Assembly (NCBI RefSeq): GCF_030232585.1
Contig: NZ_JASPJX010000006.1
Location: 62,001-126,000 of the forward strand
DNA: 64,000 nucleotides
Direction: 5' to 3'
DNA from: Corynebacterium sp. MSK008
GTDB lineage: Bacteria; Actinomycetota; Actinomycetes; Mycobacteriales; Mycobacteriaceae
Both the position numbers and the translations under genes were made by a program. The notes below the pieces were generated by a model. The model was not told the origin of the DNA. It made no database searches and saw only the letters and a list, made by a program, of their open reading frames with translations. Below, one piece after another: positions 19,305 through 28,179 of this stretch; position 1 is the first letter of the stretch, and each line of letters begins with the position of its first letter.

Positions 19305-21170
19305 ATGAGTGTGGAGCTTGATGAGGTCTACGGTTTCCTCGCCCAGCATGAGCCGTTTTCGACGCTGCCCGAGGACACCCTTCGCGCGCTTCCCGCGCAG
19401 ATGGGCATCACTTATGTCCGCCGCGGACAGGCCGTGGTGGAGGTGGGCCAGCCCAACGACACGCTGTATGTCATCCGCTCCGGTGCAGTAGACATCGTCA
19501 GCGAGGACAACCTCCTGCTGGACCGGCGCGAAGCCGGGTTGAACTTCGGCTACTCCACGTTGGTGGGCGAACGCGAGTCCGCCTATCTCATGCAGGCGGT
19601 GGAAGACAGCATTCTGCTCATGCTCCCGCGGCAGGTGTTCCTCGAGCTGCTGGGACAGTTTCCGGACATGGGCCGGTTCTTCCAAACCGCTTCGCGGCGT
19701 GTGCGGGCCGCCGCCGACGAGGTACGCGATGGCGGCGCTACCGACGTGCTGCGCACCCCGCTGCACGAGATTTTCGCCGGGCGCGAGCCGGTCACGCGGG
19801 AGCAGCACGTGAGCATCGCCGATGCTGCCTGCGCGATGGGCGAGGAGGGCATCAGCAGCCTGATCATCACCGACGGGCAGGATATTGTCGGCATCATCAC
19901 CGACGCCGACATGCGTTCGCGCGTGGTCGCCGGCGGCGTGGACACGTCCAGGCCTGTGGCGGAAGTGATGACCAGCCCCGTGCGCACCATCGCGCCCAAC
20001 GCGCTCGTGTTCGAGGCGATGCTGACCATGAGCGAGCTGGGCATCCACCACCTGCCGGTCGCCGGCCAGGGCCAGGTGGCGGGCGTGGTCACTGCCGCGG
20101 ACATCATGCGCCAGTTGCAGGCGGACCCGATCTACTTGGCGGCGGACGTGGCGCAGGCCTCGCTGGATGAGCTGGACGGTGCCTACCGGGACGCGGCGCG
20201 GGTCGCGGTGCGGTTTTTCGAGCGCGGCGCCTCGGCTGCAGAGACGCAACGGCTGCTCACCTCGATTGCGGATGCGGTGGCGAAAAGGTTGGGCACTTTA
20301 GCCGTCGAGAAGCTTGGGCCTCCGCCTGTGCCCTTCGCATTTGTTGCGGCGGGCTCGCAGGCGCGAGGGGAGATGGGGCCGGCGAGCGACCAAGACAACG
20401 CGCTCGTGCTCGCGGATTCCTACGACGCCGCGCATCACGGTGAGTACTTCGCGGAGCTCAGCGCGTTTGTTTGCGAGGGGCTCGCCCGCGCCGGCCAGGC
20501 GTTGTGCCCGGGCGACATGATGGCCTCTTCGCCGCAGTGGCGGATGACGGAAAGCGAGTGGGGCCGCACGTTCCACGGCTGGGTTACCGCGCCGAAACCG
20601 GACGCGTTGCTGCATGCGCAGGTGTTCTTTGACTTCCGCGCCGTCTTCGGGTTCGGCGACGGCTGGCAAGACATGGCCGCGCGGGTGCGCTCTGGCGCGC
20701 TGGCGTCCGCGCATGGCTCGCGCCGACTGCACACCCACCTGGCCGCGCTGGCCACGTTCCGCGAGCCGCCGGTGGGCTTCTTCCGTGGGTTTGTGCTCGA
20801 GCGCAGCGGCGATTACGCCCACACCCTGGACATCAAGCGCGGCGGCACCGCGGCGGTAGTGCAGATGGCGCGGCTGTACGCCATCGCGGCCGGGGTGGAT
20901 GAGGTGGACACCATCGGGCGCTTAGGCGGTGCCGCCGGTGGGCCGGTTTCGGCGAAGGGTGCGGCGGATCTGTTGGACGCCTACGAGTACCTCGCCAACC
21001 TGGCCATGCGGCACCAAGCCAAGCAGGTGCGTGCGGGTGAGGCGCCGAACTACCGCATCGACCCGAAGCAGCTGCCCGAGCGTGACCGCGCGGCACTGCG
21101 GGATGCGTTCGGGGTGATCAAGTCGCTGCAAAACGCGCTTTCCACCGCGTACCCAACCAGGGCGGTGTGA
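19305..21170 (+). CDS. cNMP-binding, CBS-pair, DUF294 nucleotidyltransferase protein
   Basis: A 621-residue cytoplasmic protein with four modules. Residues 1-125 are a cyclic-nucleotide-binding domain (YVRRGQAVVEVGQPNDTLYV). Residues 150-275 hold two CBS motifs (SLIITDGQDIVGIITDADM; HHLPVAGQGQVAGVVTAADI). Residues 295-430 are a nucleotidyltransferase fold with GSQARGEMG and DQDNALVLAD, and the last 170 residues are the DUF294 substrate-binding part. The protein could sense cNMP or adenylates and transfer a nucleotidyl group; the target is unknown. The exonuclease gene starts 1 nt after its stop. Confidence 0.85.
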   Translation: MSVELDEVYGFLAQHEPFSTLPEDTLRALPAQMGITYVRRGQAVVEVGQPNDTLYVIRSGAVDIVSEDNLLLDRREAGLNFGYSTLVGERESAYLMQAVEDSILLMLPRQVFLELLGQFPDMGRFFQTASRRVRAAADEVRDGGATDVLRTPLHEIFAGREPVTREQHVSIADAACAMGEEGISSLIITDGQDIVGIITDADMRSRVVAGGVDTSRPVAEVMTSPVRTIAPNALVFEAMLTMSELGIHHLPVAGQGQVAGVVTAADIMRQLQADPIYLAADVAQASLDELDGAYRDAARVAVRFFERGASAAETQRLLTSIADAVAKRLGTLAVEKLGPPPVPFAFVAAGSQARGEMGPASDQDNALVLADSYDAAHHGEYFAELSAFVCEGLARAGQALCPGDMMASSPQWRMTESEWGRTFHGWVTAPKPDALLHAQVFFDFRAVFGFGDGWQDMAARVRSGALASAHGSRRLHTHLAALATFREPPVGFFRGFVLERSGDYAHTLDIKRGGTAAVVQMARLYAIAAGVDEVDTIGRLGGAAGGPVSAKGAADLLDAYEYLANLAMRHQAKQVRAGEAPNYRIDPKQLPERDRAALRDAFGVIKSLQNALSTAYPTRAV

Positions 21171-21171
21171 G

Positions 21172-21738
21172 ATGCTGTTCGGTCCGAAGAAGCGGCAGCT
21201 TATCGACGGCTCCCTGCTCGCCGTGGACGTCGAAACCACGGGGCTGAAGCCCGAGCGCTCGCAGCTGGTGTCCGTGGGGTGGGTGCCTGTCGACGGTCGG
21301 GTGATCGACCTATCCGGTGCCGAGTATTTCGTGCTGCGCGGGGCGGACGTGGGGGAGTCCGCCACCTTGCACGGGGTGACCGACGACGACGTCGCTTCGC
21401 TCGGCCGGGATCCCGCCGAGGTGCTCGACGCGTTTCTGGCGGCGTTGGAAGGGCGCAGGTTGCTCGCGCATTTCGCGCAAATGGAGACCGGGTTTTTAGG
21501 CAAGCTGCACAAAGACGTGCGCGGGTCCACGTGGCGGCTGCATGACAGTGAGGTGGTGGACACCTTCGCCATGGAGCGGCGCCACATGGAGCGCATGGGC
21601 ACGTACCCGCGTGGCGAGGACCTGCGTTTGCCAAGGGTGCGACAGCGCTACAACCTGCCTGCGTACGCGAACCACAACGCGTTAACCGACGCCGTGGCGT
21701 GCGCGGAGCTGTATCTCGCGCTGACCGCATCCGAGTAA
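21172..21738 (+). CDS. DEDDh 3'-5' exonuclease (DnaQ/RNase T family)
   Basis: A 188-residue exonuclease domain with DVETTGL (catalytic Asp and Glu), a central FAQMETGFL/DSEVVDTFAM region and NHNALTDAVACAELYL (catalytic His and Asp). It resembles the DNA polymerase III epsilon proofreading fold but stands alone. The ATG follows the stop of the nucleotidyltransferase gene by one base, so the two products are probably made together and may act in one pathway. Confidence 0.8.
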   Translation: MLFGPKKRQLIDGSLLAVDVETTGLKPERSQLVSVGWVPVDGRVIDLSGAEYFVLRGADVGESATLHGVTDDDVASLGRDPAEVLDAFLAALEGRRLLAHFAQMETGFLGKLHKDVRGSTWRLHDSEVVDTFAMERRHMERMGTYPRGEDLRLPRVRQRYNLPAYANHNALTDAVACAELYLALTASE

Positions 21739-21760
21739 CGCCACTTTTGTATGTGGGTTG

Positions 21761-21766
21761 TATGCT
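21761..21766 (+). promoter_or_regulatory. -10 element for the FAH-family gene
   Basis: TATGCT, 7 nt before the ATG at 21774. Confidence 0.5.
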
Positions 21767-21773
21767 CGGTCAC

Positions 21774-22565
21774 ATGCGTTTTGGACGAATTGCAACACCT
21801 GAAGGAATGACGTTCGCCGTCATCGACGACGAGGGGAAGACCGCGAAGGCCATCGCCGGCACCCCGTTCACCGACCCCGAGTACACCGGCAAAGAGCACG
21901 CGCTCGACGACGTTCGCCTGCTCGCCCCAACCCTGCCGTCGAAGGTGGTGGCAGTGGGGCGCAACTACGCCGACCACGTCGCGGAGGTGTTCAAGCAATC
22001 CTCAGAGCACCTGCCGCCGACGATCTTCATCAAACCGTCCACCGCCGTGGTGGGGCCCGGCGCCGCCATCAAGATCCCGGAGTTTGCCACCGGGGTGGAG
22101 TTTGAGGGCGAGCTCGCACTTGTCGTCGGGGTGCCGTGCAAGAATGTCAAGGCTGCAGACTGGAAGTCTGTCATCCGCGGCGTGACCATCATCAACGACG
22201 TGTCCTCGCGCGACCTGCAGTTCGCCGACGGCCAGTGGGCGCGCGCCAAGGGCATGGACACGTTCAGCCCCATCGGCCCGTGGATTGAGACGGACCTGGA
22301 GAAGTTCGACTTTGCCAACCTGCCCATCAAGGCGCACCACACCCACAACGGCGTCACGGAGACCAAGCAGGATTCCAACTCCAACCAGATGATCAAATCC
22401 GTCGGGGAGATGGTGGAGTGGGTTTCCGAATCCTTCACACTGCTGCCTGGCGACGTCATTGCCACCGGCTCGCCCGCCGGCACCGCGGAGATGGTGCCGG
22501 GAGATTACATCGAGGTGGAAATCCCCGGCATCGGCAAGCTGGGCAACCCGGTCGAGCGGGCTTAG
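21774..22565 (+). CDS. Fumarylacetoacetate hydrolase-family protein
   Basis: A 263-residue protein with the FAH fold. Motifs are KVVAVGRNYADHVAE, metal-binding EFEGELALVVG, NDVSSRDLQ, KGMDTFSPIGPWI and GDVIATGSPAGT. Members hydrolyse, decarboxylate or isomerise 2-oxo acids; actinobacterial homologues include acylpyruvase-like enzymes. The substrate cannot be read from sequence. Its stop codon abuts the stop of the convergent isochorismate synthase gene with no bases between. Confidence 0.85.
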   Translation: MRFGRIATPEGMTFAVIDDEGKTAKAIAGTPFTDPEYTGKEHALDDVRLLAPTLPSKVVAVGRNYADHVAEVFKQSSEHLPPTIFIKPSTAVVGPGAAIKIPEFATGVEFEGELALVVGVPCKNVKAADWKSVIRGVTIINDVSSRDLQFADGQWARAKGMDTFSPIGPWIETDLEKFDFANLPIKAHHTHNGVTETKQDSNSNQMIKSVGEMVEWVSESFTLLPGDVIATGSPAGTAEMVPGDYIEVEIPGIGKLGNPVERA

Positions 22566-23681
22566 CTACAGGCCCAGCGCGCGCATGATGGTCCGCAGCT
22601 TGGCCGAGGTCTCGTCGAGCTCGGCCTGCGGGTCCGAGTAGGCGGTCAAACCGCCGCCCGCCCAGGCGCGGGCCCGGGTGCCGTCGCCGTTGACCTCGGC
22701 GCAGCGGATAGCCACCATGTACTCGCCGTCGCCGGCAGCATCGGTGTAGCCCACCGCGCCGGCGTAGAACCCGCGGTCGGATTCCGCGGTGGTGATTAAC
22801 GCTTCCGCCGCCGCCTGCGGGGTGCCGCAGACAGCCGGGGTCGGGTACAGGCTCAGTGCGAGATCGAGCGCGCTCGGCGCGGGATCTTTCAGTACACCCT
22901 CAATCGGGGTGGCCAGGTGCCACATCTCGCTGGTCTTTTCCAGCCTAGGCAGATCGGGGACGGTGAGCTCGCTGCACAGCGGCGCCAGGATGCGCCGGAT
23001 GTGGTCGACCACGAAGCGGTGTTCGTCGAGGTCTTTCGCAGAATCGCGCAGTGAGTTGGCCGCCGCGGTGTCTGCGGCGCTGTCGCCCGGGACGCGGGCG
23101 GCGGAGCCCGCCAGGGGAAACGACCAGACGCGCCTGCCGCGCCGGCGCACCAGCACCTCTGGCGATGAGCCAACGAGAAAATGCCCTGCGCGCCCCGACG
23201 GTGTCAGATCCGCGATGAACCCATCGTGGGTGTACGACAGGTCGATGAGTCGCGCCGCGACCAGCCGGGGATCCACCGGCGGGTCGAAGGCGATGTCCAC
23301 CGCACGCGCCAGCACGACTTTGTCCAGGGCGGAGCTTTGAATCGTCGAGATGGCGGCTTCGACCCGGCGCAGGTGCTCGGCCGGGGACGGGTCGACGTCG
23401 ATAAGCATTGCGCGCAGTTTCGACCCCTCGCCGACGCGGTAGTAGGGGTGCGGCTCGAGCGCACCCGGTTCGCGGATGATGCGCTCGGGGACCGTGAGTG
23501 CCGCCGGGCAGTCGTGGTCGAAGGGCAAAGCTCCGACAACCATTTCTTCCTCGCCGCGCGCGATCGCGTCCGCGGCCTCCCATGCGTCGTCGAAGGTGCG
23601 GAGTGCACCTTGAGTGCGCACGGAGCCGTTGCCACGCGAGAGCAGGAAGTCCGGGGCGCTATCGGGTCTGGAAGTGGGCAT
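22566..23681 (-). CDS. Isochorismate synthase
   Basis: A 371-residue protein of the chorismate-binding family. It should convert chorismate to isochorismate for menaquinone or a salicylate-type product. Motifs are ALDKVVLARAVDI, SPEVLVRR, FPLAGSAARVPGD, HLATPIEGVL, YPTPAVCGTP and RGFYAGAVGY. The length suits MenF/EntC/DhbC, and no neighbour decides between menaquinone and siderophore use. The start at 23681 follows a TAAAGT hexamer by 8 nt; the frame runs open further upstream but lacks family sequence there. Confidence 0.85.
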   Translation of the reverse strand: MPTSRPDSAPDFLLSRGNGSVRTQGALRTFDDAWEAADAIARGEEEMVVGALPFDHDCPAALTVPERIIREPGALEPHPYYRVGEGSKLRAMLIDVDPSPAEHLRRVEAAISTIQSSALDKVVLARAVDIAFDPPVDPRLVAARLIDLSYTHDGFIADLTPSGRAGHFLVGSSPEVLVRRRGRRVWSFPLAGSAARVPGDSAADTAAANSLRDSAKDLDEHRFVVDHIRRILAPLCSELTVPDLPRLEKTSEMWHLATPIEGVLKDPAPSALDLALSLYPTPAVCGTPQAAAEALITTAESDRGFYAGAVGYTDAAGDGEYMVAIRCAEVNGDGTRARAWAGGGLTAYSDPQAELDETSAKLRTIMRALGL

Positions 23682-23689
23682 GTGACGGT

Positions 23690-23695
23690 ACTTTA
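23690..23695 (-). promoter_or_regulatory. -10 element for isochorismate synthase
   Basis: TAAAGT on the minus strand, 8 nt before the ATG at 23681. Confidence 0.5.
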
Positions 23696-23753
23696 ACGAA
23701 CCCCCATTTGTGCACGCACGTCTGTATCGCTTGTTGATACATAAAAGCGAGTT

Positions 23754-23759
23754 TAAAGT
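23754..23759 (+). promoter_or_regulatory. -10 element for the secreted esterase
   Basis: TAAAGT, 7 nt before the GTG at 23767. Confidence 0.45.
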
Positions 23760-23766
23760 TGCCGGT

Positions 23767-24825
23767 GTGAAAATTGTGAAAAGCCTTGCAGGTGGTCTCG
23801 CTGCCTTGCTCATCGCAGGTAGCGCGATCGCCCCGGTGCAAGCAGGCGCCCAAGACATGTCCTCGCAGATCAATGGGCAGGTCAACCGTGCGATTAACGA
23901 CGCCAACCGCGCCGCCGCCGACGCTGTGAACCGCGCGAACGCCGAGTGGAACAAGTTCGTCCAGATGGCCAACGACACCATCCCCGGCACCTCGTCTCTC
24001 CCGCGCAACCCGGTGCCCGCACCGGCGCCGGTGCCTGCGCCTGCGCCGTGGGCGCCCCAGGCACCAGCGCCGGTGGCTAACGGCACCAACGGCGAAATCC
24101 GCGCCGCCGGCCGCAGCTACCTCATCTGGGTCCCGCGAGGCTACAACCCGGCGAACCCGACCCCGGTGATGGTGGGCTACTCCGCCTACCAAGACTCCAC
24201 CGAAAACTTCCGCAACTACTCACGCCTGCGCGAATCTGCAGTCGGGCGGAACGCGATCATCGTCTACCCACGCGCAATCGGCGCATCTTGGGAAGGGTCG
24301 CCGACCGCCGTCACCCGGCCCGGGCAGGACATCGCCTACGTGCGCGCAATGATCAACGACGTGCAGCGCTACTACAACATCGACCGCCGCCGCATCTACG
24401 CCACCGGCATGTCCACCGGCGGCGGCATGGCAGCAGTCTCCGCCTGCCACATGGCCGACCTTTTCGCCGGCGTCGCAGGCGTATCCGGTGCGTACTACGC
24501 GCCCGTAAACCGCGGTTGTCAGAACCTGCCCATCGCATTCATGGCGCTGCACGGCATGAACGACACGCTCACCCCGTACTACGGCACCACTCGCCGTGGC
24601 CAGCGCGTCCTGCCGGTGCCGGAGCTATTCGGCTCCTACGCCGTCCGCAACGGCTGCGGTCCCGGCCTCGACCGCGCCCCGCTGTACAACGCCACCCGCG
24701 TGTCCGCCCGCGGCTGCCGCAAGGGCGTCGAAGTGATCCAGGTACACGGCTCCAACCACCACTGGTGGTACTCGCCGTCCGCCGCCGACGAAATGTGGGC
24801 GTTCCTCTCCCGCCACTCCAAGTAG
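23767..24825 (+). CDS. Secreted PHB-depolymerase/feruloyl-esterase-type hydrolase
   Basis: A 352-residue protein. A signal peptide (about residues 1-28, ending VQAGAQD) is followed by a helical Asn/Ala-rich segment, a Pro/Ala linker (PAPAPVPAPAP) and an alpha/beta-hydrolase of the LpqC/PHB-depolymerase type. The nucleophile elbow is GMSTGGG, and the likely acid and His lie in HGMNDTLTP and HGSNHHWWY. It probably acts on an ester outside the cell. The GTG start is set by the signal peptide and the -10 hexamer 7 nt upstream. Confidence 0.8.
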   Translation: MKIVKSLAGGLAALLIAGSAIAPVQAGAQDMSSQINGQVNRAINDANRAAADAVNRANAEWNKFVQMANDTIPGTSSLPRNPVPAPAPVPAPAPWAPQAPAPVANGTNGEIRAAGRSYLIWVPRGYNPANPTPVMVGYSAYQDSTENFRNYSRLRESAVGRNAIIVYPRAIGASWEGSPTAVTRPGQDIAYVRAMINDVQRYYNIDRRRIYATGMSTGGGMAAVSACHMADLFAGVAGVSGAYYAPVNRGCQNLPIAFMALHGMNDTLTPYYGTTRRGQRVLPVPELFGSYAVRNGCGPGLDRAPLYNATRVSARGCRKGVEVIQVHGSNHHWWYSPSAADEMWAFLSRHSK

Positions 24826-24837
24826 CGCACTACCTAA

Positions 24838-24865
24838 GCGCCTCCCGGGGAGCGACCCGGGGCGC
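24838..24865 (+). terminator. Possible terminator after the esterase
   Basis: CCCGGG/CCCGGG stem extended by GCGC/GCGC around a GAGCGA loop. No T-tract follows directly, so termination is uncertain; element C starts 13 nt later. Confidence 0.4.
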
Positions 24866-24877
24866 CTGTCAAGGCGC

Positions 24878-24963
24878 GGTTTTGTAAAACTCGGCCACAG
24901 TGGTGAGGGGGAGCTGGGGGTATTGGGTTTTGAGTTTTGTTTTAGGCCGAGTTTTACAAAACC
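24878..24963. repeat. Palindromic element C (shares arms with element D)
   Basis: Perfect 19-bp arms: GGTTTTGTAAAACTCGGCC (24878-24896) and its complement (24945-24963), with a 48-bp G/T-rich interior. The 16-mer TTTTGTAAAACTCGGC is shared with element D at 56122. It lies between the esterase and gltX, which point the same way. Confidence 0.85.
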
Positions 24964-25018
24964 ATGTTGTGCCGGTTCTGCGGGCGCAGAATGGGGGCCT
25001 CGGTGGGGCACCGGAGGA

Positions 25019-25031
25019 CGTCGATAGGCAA
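25019..25031 (+). repeat. CGTCGATAGGCAA dispersed motif, copy 3
   Basis: Exact 13-mer in the gltX promoter, ending 14 bp before the -10 hexamer and so covering the -35 region. The preceding GGGGCACCGGAGGA resembles that before copy 5. Confidence 0.75.
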
Positions 25032-25045
25032 GGGGCTCTGCGCGC

Positions 25046-25051
25046 TACGAT
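25046..25051 (+). promoter_or_regulatory. -10 element for gltX
   Basis: TACGAT, 7 nt before the ATG at 25059. Confidence 0.5.
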
Positions 25052-25058
25052 TGCGCAC

Positions 25059-26546
25059 ATGACTGACTCTTCAATGCGCGTACGTTTTTGCCCGTCACCA
25101 ACTGGAACCCCGCACGTGGGCATGGTGCGCACGGCACTGTTCAACTGGGCGCAGGCGCGCCACTCCGGCGGCACGTTTGTGTTCCGCATCGAGGACACGG
25201 ATGCCGCGCGTGACTCGGAGGAGAGCTACCAGGCGATCATCGAGTCGCTGGAGTGGCTGGGCTTGACCTGGGACGAAGGCATTAATGTGGGCGGCCCGCA
25301 TGAGCCGTACCGCCAGTCCCAGCGTTCTGAGATCTACACGGACGTGCTGAACAAGCTCATCGAGGCCGGCGAGGTGTACCCGGCGTACTCCACCAACGAA
25401 GAAGTCCAGGAGCGCCACAAGGCCGCCGGCCGCGACCCGCAGCTGGGCTACGACAACTTCGACCGTGACCTGACGCAGGAGCAGATCGACGCGTTCGAGG
25501 CGGAAGGCCGCAAGCCGGTGTGGCGCCTGCGTATGCCGGACCAGGACTGGACCTGGAACGACCTTGTGCGCGGCGAGGTGACGTTTAAGTCCGAAACGCA
25601 GCCGGATTTTGTGGTCGCCCGCTCCAACGGTGCACCGCTGTACACGCTGGTCAACCCTGTCGACGACGCGCTGATGGGCATCACCCATGTCCTGCGCGGC
25701 GAGGACCTGCTGTCGTCCACCCCGCGCCAGATGGCGCTGTATGAGGCGCTCAAGCGCGTCGGCGTGGCAGAGTTCACCCCGGAGTTCGGCCACCTGCCGT
25801 TCGTGATGGGGCAGGGTAACAAGAAGCTGTCCAAGCGCGACCCGGAGTCCAACCTATTCAACCACCGCGACAACGGCATCATCCCGGAGGGCATGATCAA
25901 CTACCTGGCGCTTTTGGGCTGGTCGCTGTCCGCGGACCAGGACATCTTCAGCGTCGACGAGTTTGTCAAGGCCTTCGACGTCAATAACGTGCTGGGCAAC
26001 CCGGCCCGGTTCGACCAGAAGAAGCTCGAGGCCATCAACGCCGACCACATTCGCCTGCTCGAGCCGGAGGACTTCCGCGATCGTCTGCGCGAGTACCTGA
26101 CCGAGCACACCGACTTCCCTGAGGATTACCCGGCGGACAAGTTCGCCGTCGCTGCGGACTTGGTGCAGACGCGCATCAAGGTGCTGTCTGAGGGCTACAA
26201 CCTGCTGAAGTTCCTCGTTACCGCCGACGAGGACCTGGAACTGGACGAGAAGAGCGCGAAGAAGAACCTCAAGGACACCGCCGTCGAGCCGCTGGACGCC
26301 GGCATCGCCGCGCTGGAGGCAGTGGAGGAGTGGACCACGCCCAACATCGAGGCGGCGTTGAACAAGGCGCTTATCGACGACCTCGGGTTGAAGCCCCGCG
26401 TCGCATTCGGTGCCCTGCGCGTCGGCGCGACTGGCGCCGCAGTGTCGCCGCCGCTGTTCGAGTCTATGGAGCTGCTCGGCCGCGAGTCCACGCTGAAGCG
26501 TCTGCGTGCGGCTCGTGAGGTCACTCCGTACCAGGCAGCAGAGTAG
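25059..26546 (+). CDS. gltX: Glutamyl-tRNA synthetase
   Basis: A 495-residue class I synthetase. The HIGH-type motif appears as [14 protein letters not shown] and the KMSKS-type loop as KKLSKRD. It charges tRNA-Glu and, in organisms using GatCAB, mischarges tRNA-Gln; gatB at 1794 supports that here. tRNA-Gln and tRNA-Glu genes follow within 300 bp. The ATG at 25059 fits the family start and the -10 hexamer. Confidence 0.97.
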   Translation: MTDSSMRVRFCPSPTGTPHVGMVRTALFNWAQARHSGGTFVFRIEDTDAARDSEESYQAIIESLEWLGLTWDEGINVGGPHEPYRQSQRSEIYTDVLNKLIEAGEVYPAYSTNEEVQERHKAAGRDPQLGYDNFDRDLTQEQIDAFEAEGRKPVWRLRMPDQDWTWNDLVRGEVTFKSETQPDFVVARSNGAPLYTLVNPVDDALMGITHVLRGEDLLSSTPRQMALYEALKRVGVAEFTPEFGHLPFVMGQGNKKLSKRDPESNLFNHRDNGIIPEGMINYLALLGWSLSADQDIFSVDEFVKAFDVNNVLGNPARFDQKKLEAINADHIRLLEPEDFRDRLREYLTEHTDFPEDYPADKFAVAADLVQTRIKVLSEGYNLLKFLVTADEDLELDEKSAKKNLKDTAVEPLDAGIAALEAVEEWTTPNIEAALNKALIDDLGLKPRVAFGALRVGATGAAVSPPLFESMELLGRESTLKRLRAAREVTPYQAAE

Positions 26547-26703
26547 TTACAACGCTGTGGTTATGGCCCGTTATGGTCGCCGCGATTTGCGCGGTGGCCT
26601 GCGGATTTGGTTGCTGTAGCGATTCATGGTTATAGTAATCCACGTTGTTCAGCAGACAGGCGCGGAACCGAAAGGGAAAGCGCAGGTCAGACTGAAAAAA
26701 CGA

Positions 26704-26775
26704 TGGCCTATGGTGTAATTGGCAACACAACGGTTTCTGGTACCGTCATTCTAGGTTCGAGTCCTGGTAGGCCAG
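26704..26775 (+). tRNA. tRNA-Gln (CTG)
   Basis: A 72-nt cloverleaf. The acceptor arms TGGCCTA and TAGGCCA pair fully; the anticodon stem ACGGT/ACCGT holds a loop with CTG; the T arm contains GGTTCGAGTCC. CCA is not encoded. Confidence 0.93.
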
Positions 26776-26806
26776 CTGCAGAGCTTGTGAAGTTCTGTGT
26801 CCTAAT

Positions 26807-26879
26807 GCCCCGTTCGTCTAGCGGCCTAGGACGTCGCCCTCTCACGGCGGTAACACGGGTTCAAATCCCGTACGGGGTA
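26807..26879 (+). tRNA. tRNA-Glu (CTC), copy 1
   Basis: A 73-nt cloverleaf. Acceptor GCCCCGT pairs with ACGGGGT; the anticodon loop contains CTC; the T arm is CGGGTTCAAATCCCG. CCA is not encoded. It is identical in sequence to the copy at 29135. Confidence 0.95.
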
Positions 26880-26886
26880 CAACGTT

Positions 26887-26922
26887 AAAACCTCCGGTCC
26901 AGCTTTTGGGCCGGAGGTTTTT
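26887..26922 (+). terminator. Terminator after tRNA-Glu copy 1
   Basis: AAAACCTCCGG pairs with CCGGAGGTTTT, ending in TTTTT. Confidence 0.9.
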
Positions 26923-26931
26923 CGCTTCCGG

Positions 26932-26937
26932 TACTGT
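26932..26937 (+). promoter_or_regulatory. -10 element for the mycolyltransferase
   Basis: TACTGT, 6 nt before the ATG at 26944. Confidence 0.45.
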
Positions 26938-26943
26938 GAGCGC

Positions 26944-28176
26944 ATGGTATGGAAGTTGTCGTCGCTGTTCAGCGGTCAAATTCGACAAAGCGGCTCCAGT
27001 CTCATCGATGCATTCAGCGTGCCGGCAGCGGCGTCGAGCTTGTCTTCCTCGATTCCACTGCTCGCGGTCCCGGCGCTGTTTCTCACGGCGCTGGGCGGGG
27101 GTGTCTTCGGTGCGCCGCTCTATGAGGGGGCAGGCGGCATCGGGTCGTCGATAGGCAATGGCTCGAGCAACGTCAGCGACACATTCCCGGACCCAAACGC
27201 GAAGCCCGCGACACTGAAGTCAGTGACGCAGATTGAAAACGACGTCTACGAAGTCGTCGTGTATTCGCCCTCCATGGATAGGGAGGTGAAAAACGAGGTG
27301 ATCCTGCCCGGTGGGCCGGACAACGACGCCCCGCGGCCGACGTTGTATCTGCTGATGGGTGCGGACGGCGCCGCCAACGGCTGGTCTTGGCGCAACTCGT
27401 CCGACTACCAGGAATTCTTCCAGGACAAGCTGGTCAATGTGGTCACCCCGATCGGTTCGGTCTCCTCGATGCAGGCCGACTGGTACCGCGAGGACAAGGC
27501 GACGGGCCGCAACAAGTGGCTGACGTATTTCACCAAAGAGCTGCCCCCGCTTATCGACGAGCACTTCCACGGTACCGGCACAGACGCGATCGCTGGTATA
27601 TCCATGTCGGGCGGACCTGCTTTCAACATTGCGTCCCTGGAACCGGAGCGGTTTGCCGCCGCGGCATCGTACTCCGGGTGCCCGGCCACCTCCGGTGTAC
27701 TCGGTGACACCTACGTGCGTCAGGCCCTGAAGCTCAACGGGGCGGATCCCCGCAAGATGTGGGGGATGTCCTCCAACCCGGCGTGGGCGGCGCACTCGCC
27801 CGTCCTGCACCTGGAGGCGCTCGAGGGCACGAAACTGTTTGTCTCCGCCGCGCAGGGAGTGCCCGGTGCTATCGACGACACGAAGACGTCCTCAGAGCGC
27901 ATCGGGCCGCCTGTGGCCATCGAGGCCGCGTCGTACGCCTGCTCCGAATACTTCGTGGATAAAGCGCAGCGCGCAGGTCTGGACGTCCAGTGGTACCCGC
28001 AGGTTGAGGGCACGCACAGCTGGGGTCTATTCGAGAAATCCATGCGCAAGAGCTGGGGTGTGATCGGGCCGGCTCTTGACGTGCAACCCTTTCTGAGAGA
28101 AACCCCGGTGACAAAGACGCCGCTTCCGGAGGAGGCGCCGCAACCTGTCGGCGGGTCTGCGGGGTCGAGTAGTTGA
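26944..28176 (+). CDS. Corynomycolyltransferase (antigen-85-like), first domain
   Basis: A 410-residue protein. A long N-region is followed by an export helix (about 36-56). The esterase/mycolyltransferase domain shows YSPSMDREVKNEVILPGG, nucleophile GISMSGG (Ser220) and EGTHSWG (His358). Such enzymes move corynomycolates between trehalose esters and arabinogalactan outside the membrane. The last 22 residues are Pro/Ser-rich and linker-like. The TGA stop (28174-28176) is in the same frame as a second complete domain. Copy 4 of CGTCGATAGGCAA lies in the linker after the export helix. Confidence 0.85.
   Translation: MVWKLSSLFSGQIRQSGSSLIDAFSVPAAASSLSSSIPLLAVPALFLTALGGGVFGAPLYEGAGGIGSSIGNGSSNVSDTFPDPNAKPATLKSVTQIENDVYEVVVYSPSMDREVKNEVILPGGPDNDAPRPTLYLLMGADGAANGWSWRNSSDYQEFFQDKLVNVVTPIGSVSSMQADWYREDKATGRNKWLTYFTKELPPLIDEHFHGTGTDAIAGISMSGGPAFNIASLEPERFAAAASYSGCPATSGVLGDTYVRQALKLNGADPRKMWGMSSNPAWAAHSPVLHLEALEGTKLFVSAAQGVPGAIDDTKTSSERIGPPVAIEAASYACSEYFVDKAQRAGLDVQWYPQVEGTHSWGLFEKSMRKSWGVIGPALDVQPFLRETPVTKTPLPEEAPQPVGGSAGSSS
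27146..27158 (+). repeat. CGTCGATAGGCAA dispersed motif, copy 4
   Basis: Exact 13-mer in the linker region of the mycolyltransferase, read as SSIGN. Confidence 0.7.
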
Positions 28177-28179
28177 CAC

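Noticed and set aside
24878-24963. Element C as an ordinary terminator of the esterase gene
   Set aside because: There is no T-tract after the right arm, the 48-bp loop is too long for an intrinsic terminator, and the arms recur at element D.
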